In this document: in pieces, positions 18,335 through 26,998 of the stretch
Numbering within the stretch: position 1 is the stretch's first letter
Layout of the letters: each line of letters starts with the position of its first letter
NCBI GenBank assembly: GCA_900468535.1
Contig: UBTY01000026.1
Location: 62,001-126,000 of the forward strand
DNA from: Hyphomicrobiales bacterium
GTDB taxonomy: Bacteria; Pseudomonadota; Alphaproteobacteria; Rhizobiales; Rhizobiaceae
Direction of reading: 5' to 3'
DNA length: 64,000 nucleotides
Program-made: the position numbers and the translations under genes
The notes under the pieces: generated by a model
Told to the model about the DNA's origin: nothing
The model's input: the letters and a program-made list of their open reading frames with translations, nothing else
The model's database searches: none

Positions 18335-19204
18335 ATGAACTACCGCCATATCTACCACGCGGGCAATTTTGCCGATGTGCTCAAGCACGCCGTTCTGGCC
18401 CGGCTGATCCGCTACATGCAGAAGAAGGATGCAGGCTTTCGCGTGCTCGACACGCATGGCGGCATCGGGCTCTACGACCTCTCCTCCGAGGAGGCACAAA
18501 AGACCGGCGAATGGAGCACGGGTATCGGCAAGCTTCTGGACGCGGAACTTGCTCCGCAGGTGGCCGAACTGCTTGAGCCCTATCTTTCAGCCGTGCGCGA
18601 ACTGAACCCGGAGGGCGGCATCCGCTTTTATCCCGGTTCTCCGAAGCTCGCCCGCATGCTGTTTCGGCCACAGGACAGGCTCTCCGCGATGGAATTGCAT
18701 CCGGAGGATTTCGCGCGGCTGCACCGGCTGTTCGAGGGCGACCATCATGTCCGGATCACCGAACTGAACGGCTGGCTTTCGCTCGGTGCGCACCTGCCGC
18801 CGAAGGAGAAGCGCGGCATCGTCCTCGTCGATCCGCCCTTCGAAGAGGATGGCGAATACGAGCGCTTGGTCGATGGTTTGGCGAAGGCCTATCGCCGTTT
18901 CCCCGGTGGCACCTATTGCCTGTGGTATCCGCTGAAGAAGGGCGCACCCATCAAGGAATTCCATGAGGCGCTGCAGGACCTCGACATTCCGAAGATGCTA
19001 TGCGCGGAACTCAGCGTTCGCAGCGACCGGGGGATCACCGGATTGACCGGCTCGGGGCTTGTTATCGTCAACCCGCCCTTCACACTGAAGGACGAGTTGC
19101 ACGCTCTTCTGCCCGCACTCAAGGATCATTTGGCGCAGGATCGCTATGCATCCCATCGCGCGTTCTGGCTGCGCGGCGAAAACAAGGTCGTGAAGGACGG
19201 TTGA
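18335..19204 (+). CDS. rlmJ: 23S rRNA (adenine-2030-N6)-methyltransferase
   Basis: A 289-residue protein starting MNYRHIYHAGNFADVLKHAVL, the RlmJ signature, with SAM-binding LDTHGGIGLYDL and the N6-adenine catalytic tetrad DPPF in VLVDPPFEEDGEY at about residue 165. It methylates A2030 (E. coli numbering) of 23S rRNA. Divergent from the molybdopterin gene and followed after 59 bases by a GST gene on the same strand. Confidence 0.95.
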   Translation: MNYRHIYHAGNFADVLKHAVLARLIRYMQKKDAGFRVLDTHGGIGLYDLSSEEAQKTGEWSTGIGKLLDAELAPQVAELLEPYLSAVRELNPEGGIRFYPGSPKLARMLFRPQDRLSAMELHPEDFARLHRLFEGDHHVRITELNGWLSLGAHLPPKEKRGIVLVDPPFEEDGEYERLVDGLAKAYRRFPGGTYCLWYPLKKGAPIKEFHEALQDLDIPKMLCAELSVRSDRGITGLTGSGLVIVNPPFTLKDELHALLPALKDHLAQDRYASHRAFWLRGENKVVKDG

Positions 19205-19263
19205 CCGACTCTTTCCGGCGCGAAATAGTCGCGCCGCAACACGCCCATTCCGAAAGAGCCACC

Positions 19264-19860
19264 ATGAAGATCCTTTGCTCGCCGACATCTCCCTATTCCA
19301 GCAAGGTCCGCATGGCTGCGCGCTATCTGGAGCTCGATGCTACCGAGATCCGCGTCGATACGAATGCCGGCCCGGCTGTTCTGGTCGACAACAATCCGCT
19401 CGGCAAAATCCCGACCTTGCTGACCGATGACGGCCTGTCGATCTTCGACAGCGTCGCAATCATGCACTACTTCGGCCGTCTGAAGGGCAAGCGGCTTTAC
19501 CCGTCCAAGAATGGCAAGCGCACCGAGGCGGAAATTCTTGAAGCCTTGTGCGACGGCATTTGCGATTGCCTGCTCGCAATCGTCTACGAACGGCGCTTCC
19601 GTGACGAGGAGAAGATCCACCAGCCGTGGATCGACCGGCAGTGGAAGAAAGCCGTCAGCGGCTTGAACCATCTGAGCGTTCATCTGCCGAAGATCGGCAA
19701 ACGGCTGCATGGCGGGCATTTCGCCCTCGCCGCGGTGCTGGGCTACCTCGATCTACGCTTCAAGGGGCAGTGGGAAGCCGACCATGCCGAACTCATCGGC
19801 TGGAGCCGCGAATTCCAGAAGAAATTTCCGGCCTACGGCGAACTGAAGCCTCAAGCCTGA
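19264..19860 (+). CDS. Glutathione S-transferase family protein
   Basis: A 198-residue protein with an N-terminal thioredoxin fold: LCSPTSPYSSKVRMAARYLEL (Ser-type active-site loop), NPLGKIPTLLTDDG with the cis-Pro that holds glutathione, and FDSVAIMHYF (Asp-Ser contact to the gamma-glutamyl group). The C-terminal half is helical. The ATG at 19264 is chosen because the longer frame upstream overlaps rlmJ. Substrate unknown. Its last 10 bases overlap the end of the convergent LysR gene. Confidence 0.88.
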   Translation: MKILCSPTSPYSSKVRMAARYLELDATEIRVDTNAGPAVLVDNNPLGKIPTLLTDDGLSIFDSVAIMHYFGRLKGKRLYPSKNGKRTEAEILEALCDGICDCLLAIVYERRFRDEEKIHQPWIDRQWKKAVSGLNHLSVHLPKIGKRLHGGHFALAAVLGYLDLRFKGQWEADHAELIGWSREFQKKFPAYGELKPQA

Positions 19861-20756
19861 GGCTGCATCCTGTCGGCTTTGACAAAATCGATGAAGGCAC
19901 GCAGTGCTGTTGGCAATTGCCGGCGGCTCGGATAGTACAGGAAGAAACCCGGATAAAAGGGGCACCAGTCTTCCAGCACCCGGACCAGCCTTCCTTCGGA
20001 AATCACTGCCTTCACCTGGTCCTCGAAAAGGTATCCGAGACCGCAGCCCTGCATTACGGCGTCCAGAATGATATCCTGATCGCCCAAGGTCAGGGGACCG
20101 CCGACCTCGATCTCAAGCTCTATACCGCCGCGTTCGAACTCCCATCGATAGAAGGCGCCGCCGGCAAAGCGGTAGCGTACGCATTCGTGGTCGCGCAGAT
20201 CGTGCGGCGTGAGCGGTCGCCCCCTGCCCTCGAAATATCCGGGCGAAGCGACGACGGCAAACCGATGGCGCGGACCAATCGGTACCGCGATCATATCCGC
20301 CGCGATGCTCTCGCCGAACCGCACGCCGGCGTCGAAGCCCGATGACACCATGTCAACAAGCGCATCGTCGATAACGATCTCGGCCTCGACCGACGGGTAA
20401 GCCTTCAGGAAGCGAGCGACGATCGGCAGGAGCACGAGCTTGGTCGAGGCGCGCGCCGCATTGATGCGCAGCTTGCCGTGCGGCTGACCGCGGAAACTGT
20501 TGAGATCGTCGAGGGCGGCGTCGATATCGAGAAAAGCGGGGCGGATGCGATCGAACAGTCGCTCGCCGGCTTCGGTCAGCGCCACACCGCGCGTCGTCCG
20601 GTTAACAAGGCGAACCTCAAGCCGCTCCTCGATCGCCCGCAGCGCATGGCTTAGCGCGGAGGCCGTCACTCCCAGTTCGACCGACGCCTTGCGGAAGCTT
20701 CGGTGGTTGGCGATCGCCAGGAAGATCGCGAGATCGGTGGAGCGCACACGCTTCAT
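19851..20756 (-). CDS. LysR-family transcriptional regulator
   Basis: A 301-residue LTTR. The winged helix-turn-helix is at residues 1-62 (FLAIANHRSFRKASVELGVTASALSHALRAIEERLEVRLVNRTTRGVALTEAGERLF), followed by a periplasmic-binding-like effector domain. It is divergent from an SDR gene 113 bases away, the classic LTTR arrangement, so that reductase is the likely target. Effector unknown. Confidence 0.92.
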   Translation of the reverse strand: MKRVRSTDLAIFLAIANHRSFRKASVELGVTASALSHALRAIEERLEVRLVNRTTRGVALTEAGERLFDRIRPAFLDIDAALDDLNSFRGQPHGKLRINAARASTKLVLLPIVARFLKAYPSVEAEIVIDDALVDMVSSGFDAGVRFGESIAADMIAVPIGPRHRFAVVASPGYFEGRGRPLTPHDLRDHECVRYRFAGGAFYRWEFERGGIELEIEVGGPLTLGDQDIILDAVMQGCGLGYLFEDQVKAVISEGRLVRVLEDWCPFYPGFFLYYPSRRQLPTALRAFIDFVKADRMQPQA

Positions 20757-20869
20757 TGATGAATTTTTCTCAGCAACTCATGAAACACAACGTAAATTCT
20801 CTCACCTATGTCGATACGCTACCTTCACTCCGTAAGCAAATTGCAGCGCAACGGACAAAGGAGATCGTC

Positions 20870-21703
20870 ATGCGCGTTTGGTTCATCACAGGGGCATCGC
20901 GTGGGTTCGGCGCCCTTATCACCCAGGAAGCACTCAATGCCGGCGACGCTGTCGTCGCGACGGCGCGCAACCCGAACGGCCTTGAAGAGAAGTTCGGCAA
21001 TCACCCCAACCTGCTCGCCGTATCGCTTGACGTGACCGACGAAGCCTCGGCGCACAAGGCAGCGGAAGCGGCCGTGAAGCGCTTCGGCAGGATCGACGTC
21101 CTGCTGAACAATGCCGGCTTCGGTCTACTCGGCGCGGTTGAAGAGGCAACGACAGAAGAAATCGAGAAGCTCTACGCCACGAACGTCTTTGGTCTTCTGA
21201 AAGTGACGCGTGCCGTGCTGCCGCACATGCGCCGCCAGCGTTCCGGGCGCGTCCTCAACATTTCCTCCATCGGCGGTTACATGTCGCATGCCGGCTGGGG
21301 CATCTATTGCTCGACGAAGTTCGCGGTCGAGGGCATTTCCGAGGCACTTGCAGCCGAAGTGGCTCCGCTCGGCATCAAGGTCACGGTGGTCGAGCCAGGC
21401 TTCTTCCGGACCGACTTTCTGGACGAGAGCTCGCTGGCGATCAGCCCGAGTTCCATCGCCGACTATCAGGAGACACCTGTCGGCGCGATGCGTGAGTTTG
21501 CTGCGGGCCATAATCACCAGCAGCCCGGCGACCCTGCTCGTCTCGCGAAAGCGATGATCACCCTCGCGCATTCCGACAATCCACCGCTTCGCATGCCGTT
21601 CGGCAGCGATACGGTTGCCGTGATCGAGGCGAAGAACGACCAGGTGGCGAAGGAACTGGCCGACTGGCGCGAACTCGCCGTCTCGACCGACTTCCCGAAA
21701 TAA
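20870..21703 (+). CDS. Short-chain dehydrogenase/reductase
   Basis: A 277-residue classical SDR started at the ATG at 20870 behind AAAGGAG. The cofactor loop is TGASRGFG at residues 8-15, NNAGFG at about 85, and the catalytic Ser-Tyr-Lys in NISSIGGYMSHAGWGIYCSTKFAVEG. Substrate is unknown. It is probably controlled by the divergent LysR protein and ends at a strong terminator. Confidence 0.9.
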   Translation: MRVWFITGASRGFGALITQEALNAGDAVVATARNPNGLEEKFGNHPNLLAVSLDVTDEASAHKAAEAAVKRFGRIDVLLNNAGFGLLGAVEEATTEEIEKLYATNVFGLLKVTRAVLPHMRRQRSGRVLNISSIGGYMSHAGWGIYCSTKFAVEGISEALAAEVAPLGIKVTVVEPGFFRTDFLDESSLAISPSSIADYQETPVGAMREFAAGHNHQQPGDPARLAKAMITLAHSDNPPLRMPFGSDTVAVIEAKNDQVAKELADWRELAVSTDFPK

Positions 21704-21720
21704 GACTTGTCAGAGAAAAC

Positions 21721-21749
21721 AAAAAAAGCCGGGCTGGAGCCCGGCTTTT
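21721..21749. terminator. Strong bidirectional terminator
   Basis: AGCCGGGC (21727-21734) and GCCCGGCT (21739-21746) form a perfect stem with a TGGA loop, extended by an A/T helix; A-run before and T-run after make it functional on both strands. It separates the convergent SDR and outer-membrane protein genes. Confidence 0.93.
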
Positions 21750-21766
21750 CCGTAAGCGATATAAGC

Positions 21767-22399
21767 TTAGAACTTCATGCCGATACCGACCTTGACGCTG
21801 TGCTCGTCGTAGCCGCGAGCGATGGTTGCGCCACCGATTTCGAAATCGTTGTGCTGGTAGTTGGTGTAGCGATACTCGACGCGAGCCGTGATGTTGTTCG
21901 TGACGAATGCTTCAGCACCAGCACCAACCGTGTAGCCGACAGCCGTGTCGCTGTCAGAGCCGGCAGCGTTGCTGAACTTGTTCTTCGTCAGAGCAAGACC
22001 GCCGGTGCCGTATACGAGGAACGGGTTCAGGTCGTAACCGACGCGACCGCGCACCGAGCCGTTGACTTCGTTCTTGCCAACGCCGCCAGGTGCGCCGGCG
22101 TCAGCGCCGGAGTAGCCGATGTCACCTTCGAGACCGTAAACGATCTGGCCCTGCTGCCAGTTGTAACCGCTGTAGATCTGCGCGCCGATCGCACGAGCAT
22201 TGTAGTTGTCGCCAAAGCGGCCGATGTTGTAGGTGCCGGCACCGCCGAGGTAGAAGCCCTGCCAGGTTGCAGCCGGAGCCGGCTCATTCTGAGCGACCGG
22301 AGCTTCCGGGATCTGGTCAACAGCGTCAGCTGCATAAGCTGCGGAAAGCCCACCAAGGGCAACAGTCGAAACCAACAGGCTGGCAATAAACGTACGCAT
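21767..22399 (-). CDS. Omp25/RopB-family outer membrane beta-barrel protein
   Basis: A 210-residue protein with a Sec signal peptide (residues 1-24, ending AYA-AD), a short Pro/Ala-rich linker (QIPEAPVAQNEPAPAATWQGFYLGG) and an 8-stranded barrel ending in Phe (VKVGIGMKF), the BamA recognition residue. It matches Brucella Omp25/Omp31 and rhizobial RopB proteins, abundant structural barrels that stabilise the outer membrane. GAAAGGAG precedes the start. The upstream 356 bases are AT-rich and gene-free, fitting an abundant, regulated transcript. Which rhizobial Rop paralogue it is cannot be settled. Confidence 0.9.
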   Translation of the reverse strand: MRTFIASLLVSTVALGGLSAAYAADAVDQIPEAPVAQNEPAPAATWQGFYLGGAGTYNIGRFGDNYNARAIGAQIYSGYNWQQGQIVYGLEGDIGYSGADAGAPGGVGKNEVNGSVRGRVGYDLNPFLVYGTGGLALTKNKFSNAAGSDSDTAVGYTVGAGAEAFVTNNITARVEYRYTNYQHNDFEIGGATIARGYDEHSVKVGIGMKF

Positions 22400-22755
22400 A
22401 CTCGTCTCCTTTCAGACCCACCGCCTTCGTCAACTGTCCTACAGCGAAGCATCAGCGGGCTATTACAAATGTCCCTTGCGGTTCGGAAGGGAAATTGATG
22501 TCCAAATGAGGAATTGAAAGAGCCAAAATGTGATTTGATTGTGGCCCACGGGTGGCTGAAATTCGATGTTGCTTTGCCGCAACAGAATATTTGTTAACCA
22601 TAATGAATGGTTAAATCAGCAATACTTATTTTAATGAATTTATTTCTTAAATAATACATGCAATATCCCCCTCTCCCGTACAAGCATGACGCCTATTTAT
22701 AAGGTCGATCCAGGCGCCTATATATGCCGCGCACAGACTCGCGTGATGAAGAGGC
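22400..22755. other. AT-rich intergenic region upstream of the outer-membrane gene
   Basis: These 356 bases hold no supportable gene. The part from about 22500 to 22670 is strikingly AT-rich for this genome and includes a 21-bp palindrome (22594-22614). It must contain the promoter and leader of the minus-strand Omp25/RopB-like gene and the promoter of the plus-strand SDR-uvrC unit. Confidence 0.7.
22594..22614. promoter_or_regulatory. TTAACCAT palindrome
   Basis: TTAACCAT (22594-22601) and ATGGTTAA (22607-22614) are perfect arms with a 5-base spacer. TTAACCAT resembles a half-site of the alphaproteobacterial cell-cycle regulator CtrA. The 12-mer GTTAACCATAAT recurs at 33399-33410. Confidence 0.45.
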
Positions 22756-23529
22756 ATGATTTTGAACGGGAAAAGACTTCGCACCGCACTCGTGACCGGC
22801 GCTGCCAAAAGAATAGGTCGGGCGATAGTCGAGGATCTTGCAGCAAATGGCTTCTCGGTTGCGATCCACGCAAACCGTTCGCTGAAAGAGGCTGAAGATT
22901 TCGCGGCAGAATTGAGGCAAAAGGGAATTCGCGCCGTCGCAGTGAAAGCGGCCCTCGAAAAAAATGATGAGACGGGTGACCTGATAAAAAGGGTTTCGGA
23001 CGCAATCGGGCCGATCGATCTGTTGGTCAATAACGCCTCGGTTTTCCACGAGGATTCGGTCCGTCATATCGACGCCGCGGCATGGGACGAGCATTTCGCG
23101 GTTCATGTCCGCGCCCCATCGATTCTCTCAGCCGGTTTTGCAGCGCAGTTGCCGGAGCAGACGGACGGGCTGATCGTCAACATCATCGACCAACGCGTAT
23201 GGGCGCTGCGCCCAAGCTTCTACTCCTATACGCTCTCGAAGTCTGCGCTGTGGACCGCGACGCAGACGATGGCGCAGGCTCTGGCTCCGCGCATCCGCGT
23301 CAACGCGATCGGCCCTGGTCCATCGATGCCGAGCGAGCGGCAATTGCAAGAAGACTTCCAAGCGCAGGTTTCAGCGCTTATCCTCAAGCGAGGGCCGAAG
23401 CTTGAGGAATTCGGCAAAACGATTCGCTTCCTCTACGAAACGCCCTCGATCACCGGCCAAATGATTGCCCTTGACGGCGGCCAGCACCTTGCCTGGAAGA
23501 CGCCTGACGTGGCGGAGATTACGGAATGA
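22756..23529 (+). CDS. SDR of the pteridine reductase/FolM-like type
   Basis: A 257-residue [11 protein letters not shown] at residues 14-21 is the Arg-containing cofactor loop typical of NADPH-dependent pteridine and dihydromonapterin reductases, NNAS lies at 92-95, and the catalytic Ser position is Asp145 (NIIDQRV) with Tyr158 and Lys162, again as in PTR1/FolM. A reduced-pterin function is inferred. Its stop overlaps the uvrC start (ATGA), giving an SDR-uvrC-pgsA-moaD-moaE gene string; the pterin link to moaDE is suggestive only. Confidence 0.82.
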   Translation: MILNGKRLRTALVTGAAKRIGRAIVEDLAANGFSVAIHANRSLKEAEDFAAELRQKGIRAVAVKAALEKNDETGDLIKRVSDAIGPIDLLVNNASVFHEDSVRHIDAAAWDEHFAVHVRAPSILSAGFAAQLPEQTDGLIVNIIDQRVWALRPSFYSYTLSKSALWTATQTMAQALAPRIRVNAIGPGPSMPSERQLQEDFQAQVSALILKRGPKLEEFGKTIRFLYETPSITGQMIALDGGQHLAWKTPDVAEITE

Positions 23530-25562
23530 ATTCAAGGAAGCTGCCCGATGGCGGCGTTCTTTATGACGAAACGGATGTCGACGACGATATCGAAGTGGAG
23601 AACGATGCTTCCACGGCGGCGCCGACGGCTGCAATCGATTGGAACGAAGGCGGGACCAACGAAACCGGCCTTGTTGGCGCAGACCTGATTGCGGAGTTCG
23701 TCAAGCGGCTGCCGAACAGCCCGGGCGTCTACCGCATGTTCAATGAGGCCGGCGACGTCCTCTATGTCGGCAAGGCACGCAGCCTGAAGAAGCGCGTCAG
23801 CAACTATGCGCTCGGCCGCGTGCATTCGAACCGCATCGCGCAGATGGTGCGGCTGACGGCGAACATGGAATTCGTGACGACGCGCACGGAAACCGAAGCA
23901 CTCCTGCTGGAAGCGAATCTCATCAAGCGCTTGCGCCCGCGCTTTAATGTGCTGCTGCGCGACGACAAGTCGTTTCCCTATATCCTGATATCAGGCGACC
24001 ACCGTGCACCGGCGATCCTCAAGCATCGCGGCGCCCGCGCCCGCAAGGGCGACTATTTCGGCCCCTTTGCCTCGGCAGGCGCCGTCGGGCGAACGATCAA
24101 CTCGCTGCAGCGCGCCTTCCTTATTCGCACCTGTACCGATAGCGTCTTCGAAACACGCACCCGTCCCTGTCTGCTCTATCAGATCAAGCGCTGTTCCGGG
24201 CCCTGCACGCACGAGATCAGCGACGAGGGCTACGGCGAGCTTGTGCAGGAAGCGAAGGACTTCCTTTCCGGCAAGAGCCAGAAGGTCAAGGAACACATCG
24301 CCGAAGCGATGAACCTTGCGGCCGAGGACCTCGATTTCGAGCGTGCCGCCGTCTATCGCGATCGCCTGGCCTCGCTTTCGCATGTTTCCAGTCACCAGGG
24401 CATCAATCCCGCCGGCGTGGAGGAGGCCGATGTCTTCGCGATCCACCACGAGGGCGGCATCTCCTGTATCCAGGTGTTCTTCTTCCGCACGGGGCAGAAC
24501 TGGGGCAACCGCGCCTATTTCCCGAAGGCCGACCCGCAGCTATCGGGTGCCGAGGTTCTGAATGCCTTCCTCGCGCAGTTCTATGACGACAAGCCGGTGC
24601 CCAAGCAGATCCTGCTGTCGGAAACGGTCGAGGAGCTTGAACTGCTCGCCGCAGCACTTGGCGAGAAGGCCGGGCATAAAGTGTCGATCCTCGTACCGCA
24701 GCGCGGGGAGAAGCGTGATCTGGTCGAGCATGTAATTGCCAATGCGCGCGAGGCACATGGCCGCAAGCTTGCCGAGACGGCGTCGCAATCGCGCCTGCTC
24801 GAGGGCTTCAAGGATACCTTCAAGCTTCCCTATGTGCCGCAGCGCGTCGAGATCTACGACAACTCGCACATCATGGGCACCAATGCGGTCGGCGGCATGG
24901 TCGTCGCGGGGCCGGAAGGCTTCGTGAAGAGCCAGTACCGGAAGTTCAACATCAAATCGACGGATATCACGCCTGGCGACGACTTCGGCATGATGCGCGA
25001 GGTGATGACACGGCGCTTCTCGCGCCTGCTCAAGGAGGAAGGCATTCCAGATCGCAGCCAGCCCGCATCGCCGGCCGATGCGGCCGACATGCCCTTTCCT
25101 GCATGGCCCGACGTCATCCTGATCGACGGCGGCCAGGGACAGATGACGGCCGTGCGCGCCATCCTCGAGGAGCTCGGGATTACCGACAGCGTGATCGCCA
25201 TCGGCGTTGCCAAGGGCGTCGACCGCGATGCCGGTCGCGAGCGCTTCTTTCCACCGCAACGCGAGAGCTTCACCCTGCCGCCGCGCGACCCCGTTCTTTA
25301 TTTCATCCAGCGCATGCGCGACGAGGCACACCGTTTCGCGATCGGCTCGCATCGCGCCCGGCGCAAGAAGGAGATGGTCAAGAACCCGCTCGACGAAATC
25401 GGCGGCATCGGGCCATCGCGCAAGCGCGCACTGCTGCAGCACTTCGGAACCGCCAAGGCGGTTTCCCGCGCCGCTTTGTCCGACCTGATGGCCGTCGAGG
25501 GCATTTCGGAGACGGTCGCCAAGCAGGTTTACAATCATTTTCACGATGACGCCGCGAAATAG
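23526..25562 (+). CDS. uvrC: Excinuclease ABC subunit C
   Basis: A 678-residue UvrC. After a poorly conserved acidic N-terminal extension of about 55 residues comes the GIY-YIG nuclease ([28 protein letters not shown]), a Cys-containing segment ([14 protein letters not shown]), the UVR motif region, the RNase H-like C-terminal nuclease (LIDGGQGQM) and helix-hairpin-helix repeats at the end. It makes both incisions around a UvrAB-marked lesion. Translationally coupled to the preceding SDR. Confidence 0.97.
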   Translation: MNSRKLPDGGVLYDETDVDDDIEVENDASTAAPTAAIDWNEGGTNETGLVGADLIAEFVKRLPNSPGVYRMFNEAGDVLYVGKARSLKKRVSNYALGRVHSNRIAQMVRLTANMEFVTTRTETEALLLEANLIKRLRPRFNVLLRDDKSFPYILISGDHRAPAILKHRGARARKGDYFGPFASAGAVGRTINSLQRAFLIRTCTDSVFETRTRPCLLYQIKRCSGPCTHEISDEGYGELVQEAKDFLSGKSQKVKEHIAEAMNLAAEDLDFERAAVYRDRLASLSHVSSHQGINPAGVEEADVFAIHHEGGISCIQVFFFRTGQNWGNRAYFPKADPQLSGAEVLNAFLAQFYDDKPVPKQILLSETVEELELLAAALGEKAGHKVSILVPQRGEKRDLVEHVIANAREAHGRKLAETASQSRLLEGFKDTFKLPYVPQRVEIYDNSHIMGTNAVGGMVVAGPEGFVKSQYRKFNIKSTDITPGDDFGMMREVMTRRFSRLLKEEGIPDRSQPASPADAADMPFPAWPDVILIDGGQGQMTAVRAILEELGITDSVIAIGVAKGVDRDAGRERFFPPQRESFTLPPRDPVLYFIQRMRDEAHRFAIGSHRARRKKEMVKNPLDEIGGIGPSRKRALLQHFGTAKAVSRAALSDLMAVEGISETVAKQVYNHFHDDAAK

Positions 25563-25614
25563 GTGGAGTCAGTCGCAAATTCCACGCAAAGGCAGCGAAA
25601 AAATAGAAAGAATG

Positions 25615-25643
25615 TTGACGCTTTACGGTCAAAGCCGTCATCT
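25615..25643 (+). promoter_or_regulatory. Possible sigma-70-type promoter before pgsA
   Basis: TTGACG at 25615-25620 and TCATCT at 25638-25643 are spaced by 17 bases, 30 bases before the pgsA ATG. The -10 match is weak, so this is only a candidate. Confidence 0.3.
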
Positions 25644-25672
25644 ACGGGCACATCACTTCAGAGACATGTTTC

Positions 25673-26263
25673 ATGGCATCGCGCGCATATAATATTCCGA
25701 ACCTGCTGACCTACGGCCGTATTCTTGCTGTTCCGGCGATCGTTCTCTGCTTCTTCCTCGAGGGGAAGCTGGCGATCAGCAATACCGCGCGATGGGTGGC
25801 GTTGTGGATCTTCGTGATCGCATCGCTCACAGACTTCCTTGACGGCTACCTCGCCCGAATCTGGAACCAGACGTCGAACATCGGACGCATGCTCGATCCG
25901 ATCGCCGACAAGCTGCTTGTCGCCTCGATCCTTCTCCTAGTCGCCGCCGATCAGACGATTGCGGGCTGGTCGATCTGGGCCGCGATCACGATCCTCTGCC
26001 GCGAGATCCTGGTTTCCGGTTTGCGCGAATATCTGGCAGCCCTGAAGGTCAGCGTGCCGGTGACGCGGATTGCCAAGTGGAAGACGACGGTGCAGCTGGT
26101 TGCGATCGCCTTCCTCCTCGCCGGTCCTGCGGGCGACGAGGTCTTCCCCTATACGACGAAGACGGGCATCGGCCTTCTCTGGATTGCGGCGCTGCTGACG
26201 ATCTACACCGGCTACGACTACTTCCGGGCCGGGCTGAAGCACATCGTGGATGACGAAGAATGA
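25673..26263 (+). CDS. pgsA: CDP-diacylglycerol-glycerol-3-phosphate 3-phosphatidyltransferase
   Basis: A 196-residue integral membrane enzyme with the CDP-alcohol phosphotransferase signature at about residues 62-88: DGYLAR, then Gly 9 residues later in NIGRMLDPIADK with the two catalytic Asp. It makes phosphatidylglycerol phosphate, the first committed step to PG and cardiolipin. Starts with SRAYNIPNLLTYGRILAVP, typical of PgsA. Overlaps moaD by ATGA. Confidence 0.95.
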   Translation: MASRAYNIPNLLTYGRILAVPAIVLCFFLEGKLAISNTARWVALWIFVIASLTDFLDGYLARIWNQTSNIGRMLDPIADKLLVASILLLVAADQTIAGWSIWAAITILCREILVSGLREYLAALKVSVPVTRIAKWKTTVQLVAIAFLLAGPAGDEVFPYTTKTGIGLLWIAALLTIYTGYDYFRAGLKHIVDDEE

Positions 26264-26514
26264 CAAAGCTCGTCTATTTCGCCTGGGTACGCGAGCGGAT
26301 CGGCAAAGCCGAGGAAGAGATCACGCTCCCCTCATCCGTGGTCACCGTTGCCGATCTTCTGAATCATTTGAAGATGATGGGCGAGGAGTATGAGACGGCG
26401 CTTCAGTTCCCCGACGTGATCCGCGTCGCGATCGACCAGGAGCATGTCGAGCACGACGAGCCGATCGGCGATGCCAGGGAGATCGGCATTTTTCCGCCGA
26501 TGACCGGAGGCTGA
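26260..26514 (+). CDS. moaD: Molybdopterin synthase small subunit MoaD
   Basis: An 84-residue ubiquitin-like protein ending in the essential Gly-Gly (PPMTGG), which is thiocarboxylated to carry sulfur to cyclic pyranopterin monophosphate. YFAWVRERIGKAEEEITLP is the usual N terminus. It is coupled to pgsA by a 4-base overlap and followed one base later by moaE. Confidence 0.95.
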   Translation: MTKLVYFAWVRERIGKAEEEITLPSSVVTVADLLNHLKMMGEEYETALQFPDVIRVAIDQEHVEHDEPIGDAREIGIFPPMTGG

Positions 26515-26515
26515 G

Positions 26516-26983
26516 GTGAGCGCCAAGGTTGAGCCCGATATCCGCGTCCAACGCGAGGACTTCGACCTTCAGGCGGAAGTCGACCAGCTCAGCGCCAGGA
26601 CGAGCGGGATCGGCGCGATTGTCACCTTCTCTGGCCTCTGCCGTGACGAAGGCGGGACCCTCGCCGCGCTTGAGCTCGAGCATTATCCCGGCATGGCGGA
26701 AACGGAAATTGCCCGCATTGCGAGCCTCGCAATCACCCGGTTCGATTTGCTCGGCCTGACGGCCATCCACCGATACGGCAAAATTCCGGCCGGGGGAAAT
26801 ATCGTGCTCGTCGTTGCCGCGGCCTCCCATCGTCAAGCTGCCTTCGACGGCGCGAATTATCTTATGGACTATCTGAAGACCTCGGCGCCCTTCTGGAAGA
26901 AGGAGCATGGCGTTGACGGAAAGGCTGGCGATTGGGTTGCGGCCAAAGACAGCGACGATACCGCCCGCGACAAATGGAAGTAG
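26516..26983 (+). CDS. moaE: Molybdopterin synthase catalytic subunit MoaE
   Basis: A 155-residue protein starting at GTG just after the moaD stop. GAIVTFSGLCRDEGG and ALELEHYPGMAETEI are MoaE motifs; RYGKIPAGGNIVLVVAAASHRQAAFDGANYLMDYLKTSAPFWKKE holds the active-site Lys residues. With MoaD it inserts two sulfurs to form molybdopterin, the cofactor needed by the oxidoreductase encoded at 16113-18251. Ends 15 bases from the convergent permease gene. Confidence 0.95.
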   Translation: MSAKVEPDIRVQREDFDLQAEVDQLSARTSGIGAIVTFSGLCRDEGGTLAALELEHYPGMAETEIARIASLAITRFDLLGLTAIHRYGKIPAGGNIVLVVAAASHRQAAFDGANYLMDYLKTSAPFWKKEHGVDGKAGDWVAAKDSDDTARDKWK

Positions 26984-26998
26984 GCCGCTCGTCCTACG

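Noticed and set aside
16002..18338. A 778-codon open frame on the plus strand opposite the molybdopterin oxidoreductase
   Set aside because: It is the antisense shadow of a clearly recognisable enzyme; its translation is Arg/His/Asp-rich with no family likeness. High GC makes such long antisense frames common.
20757..20869. A LysR-type T-N11-A box between the LysR gene and the SDR gene
   Set aside because: Only an imperfect TTC-N12-GAA could be seen; too weak to annotate although a site is expected there.
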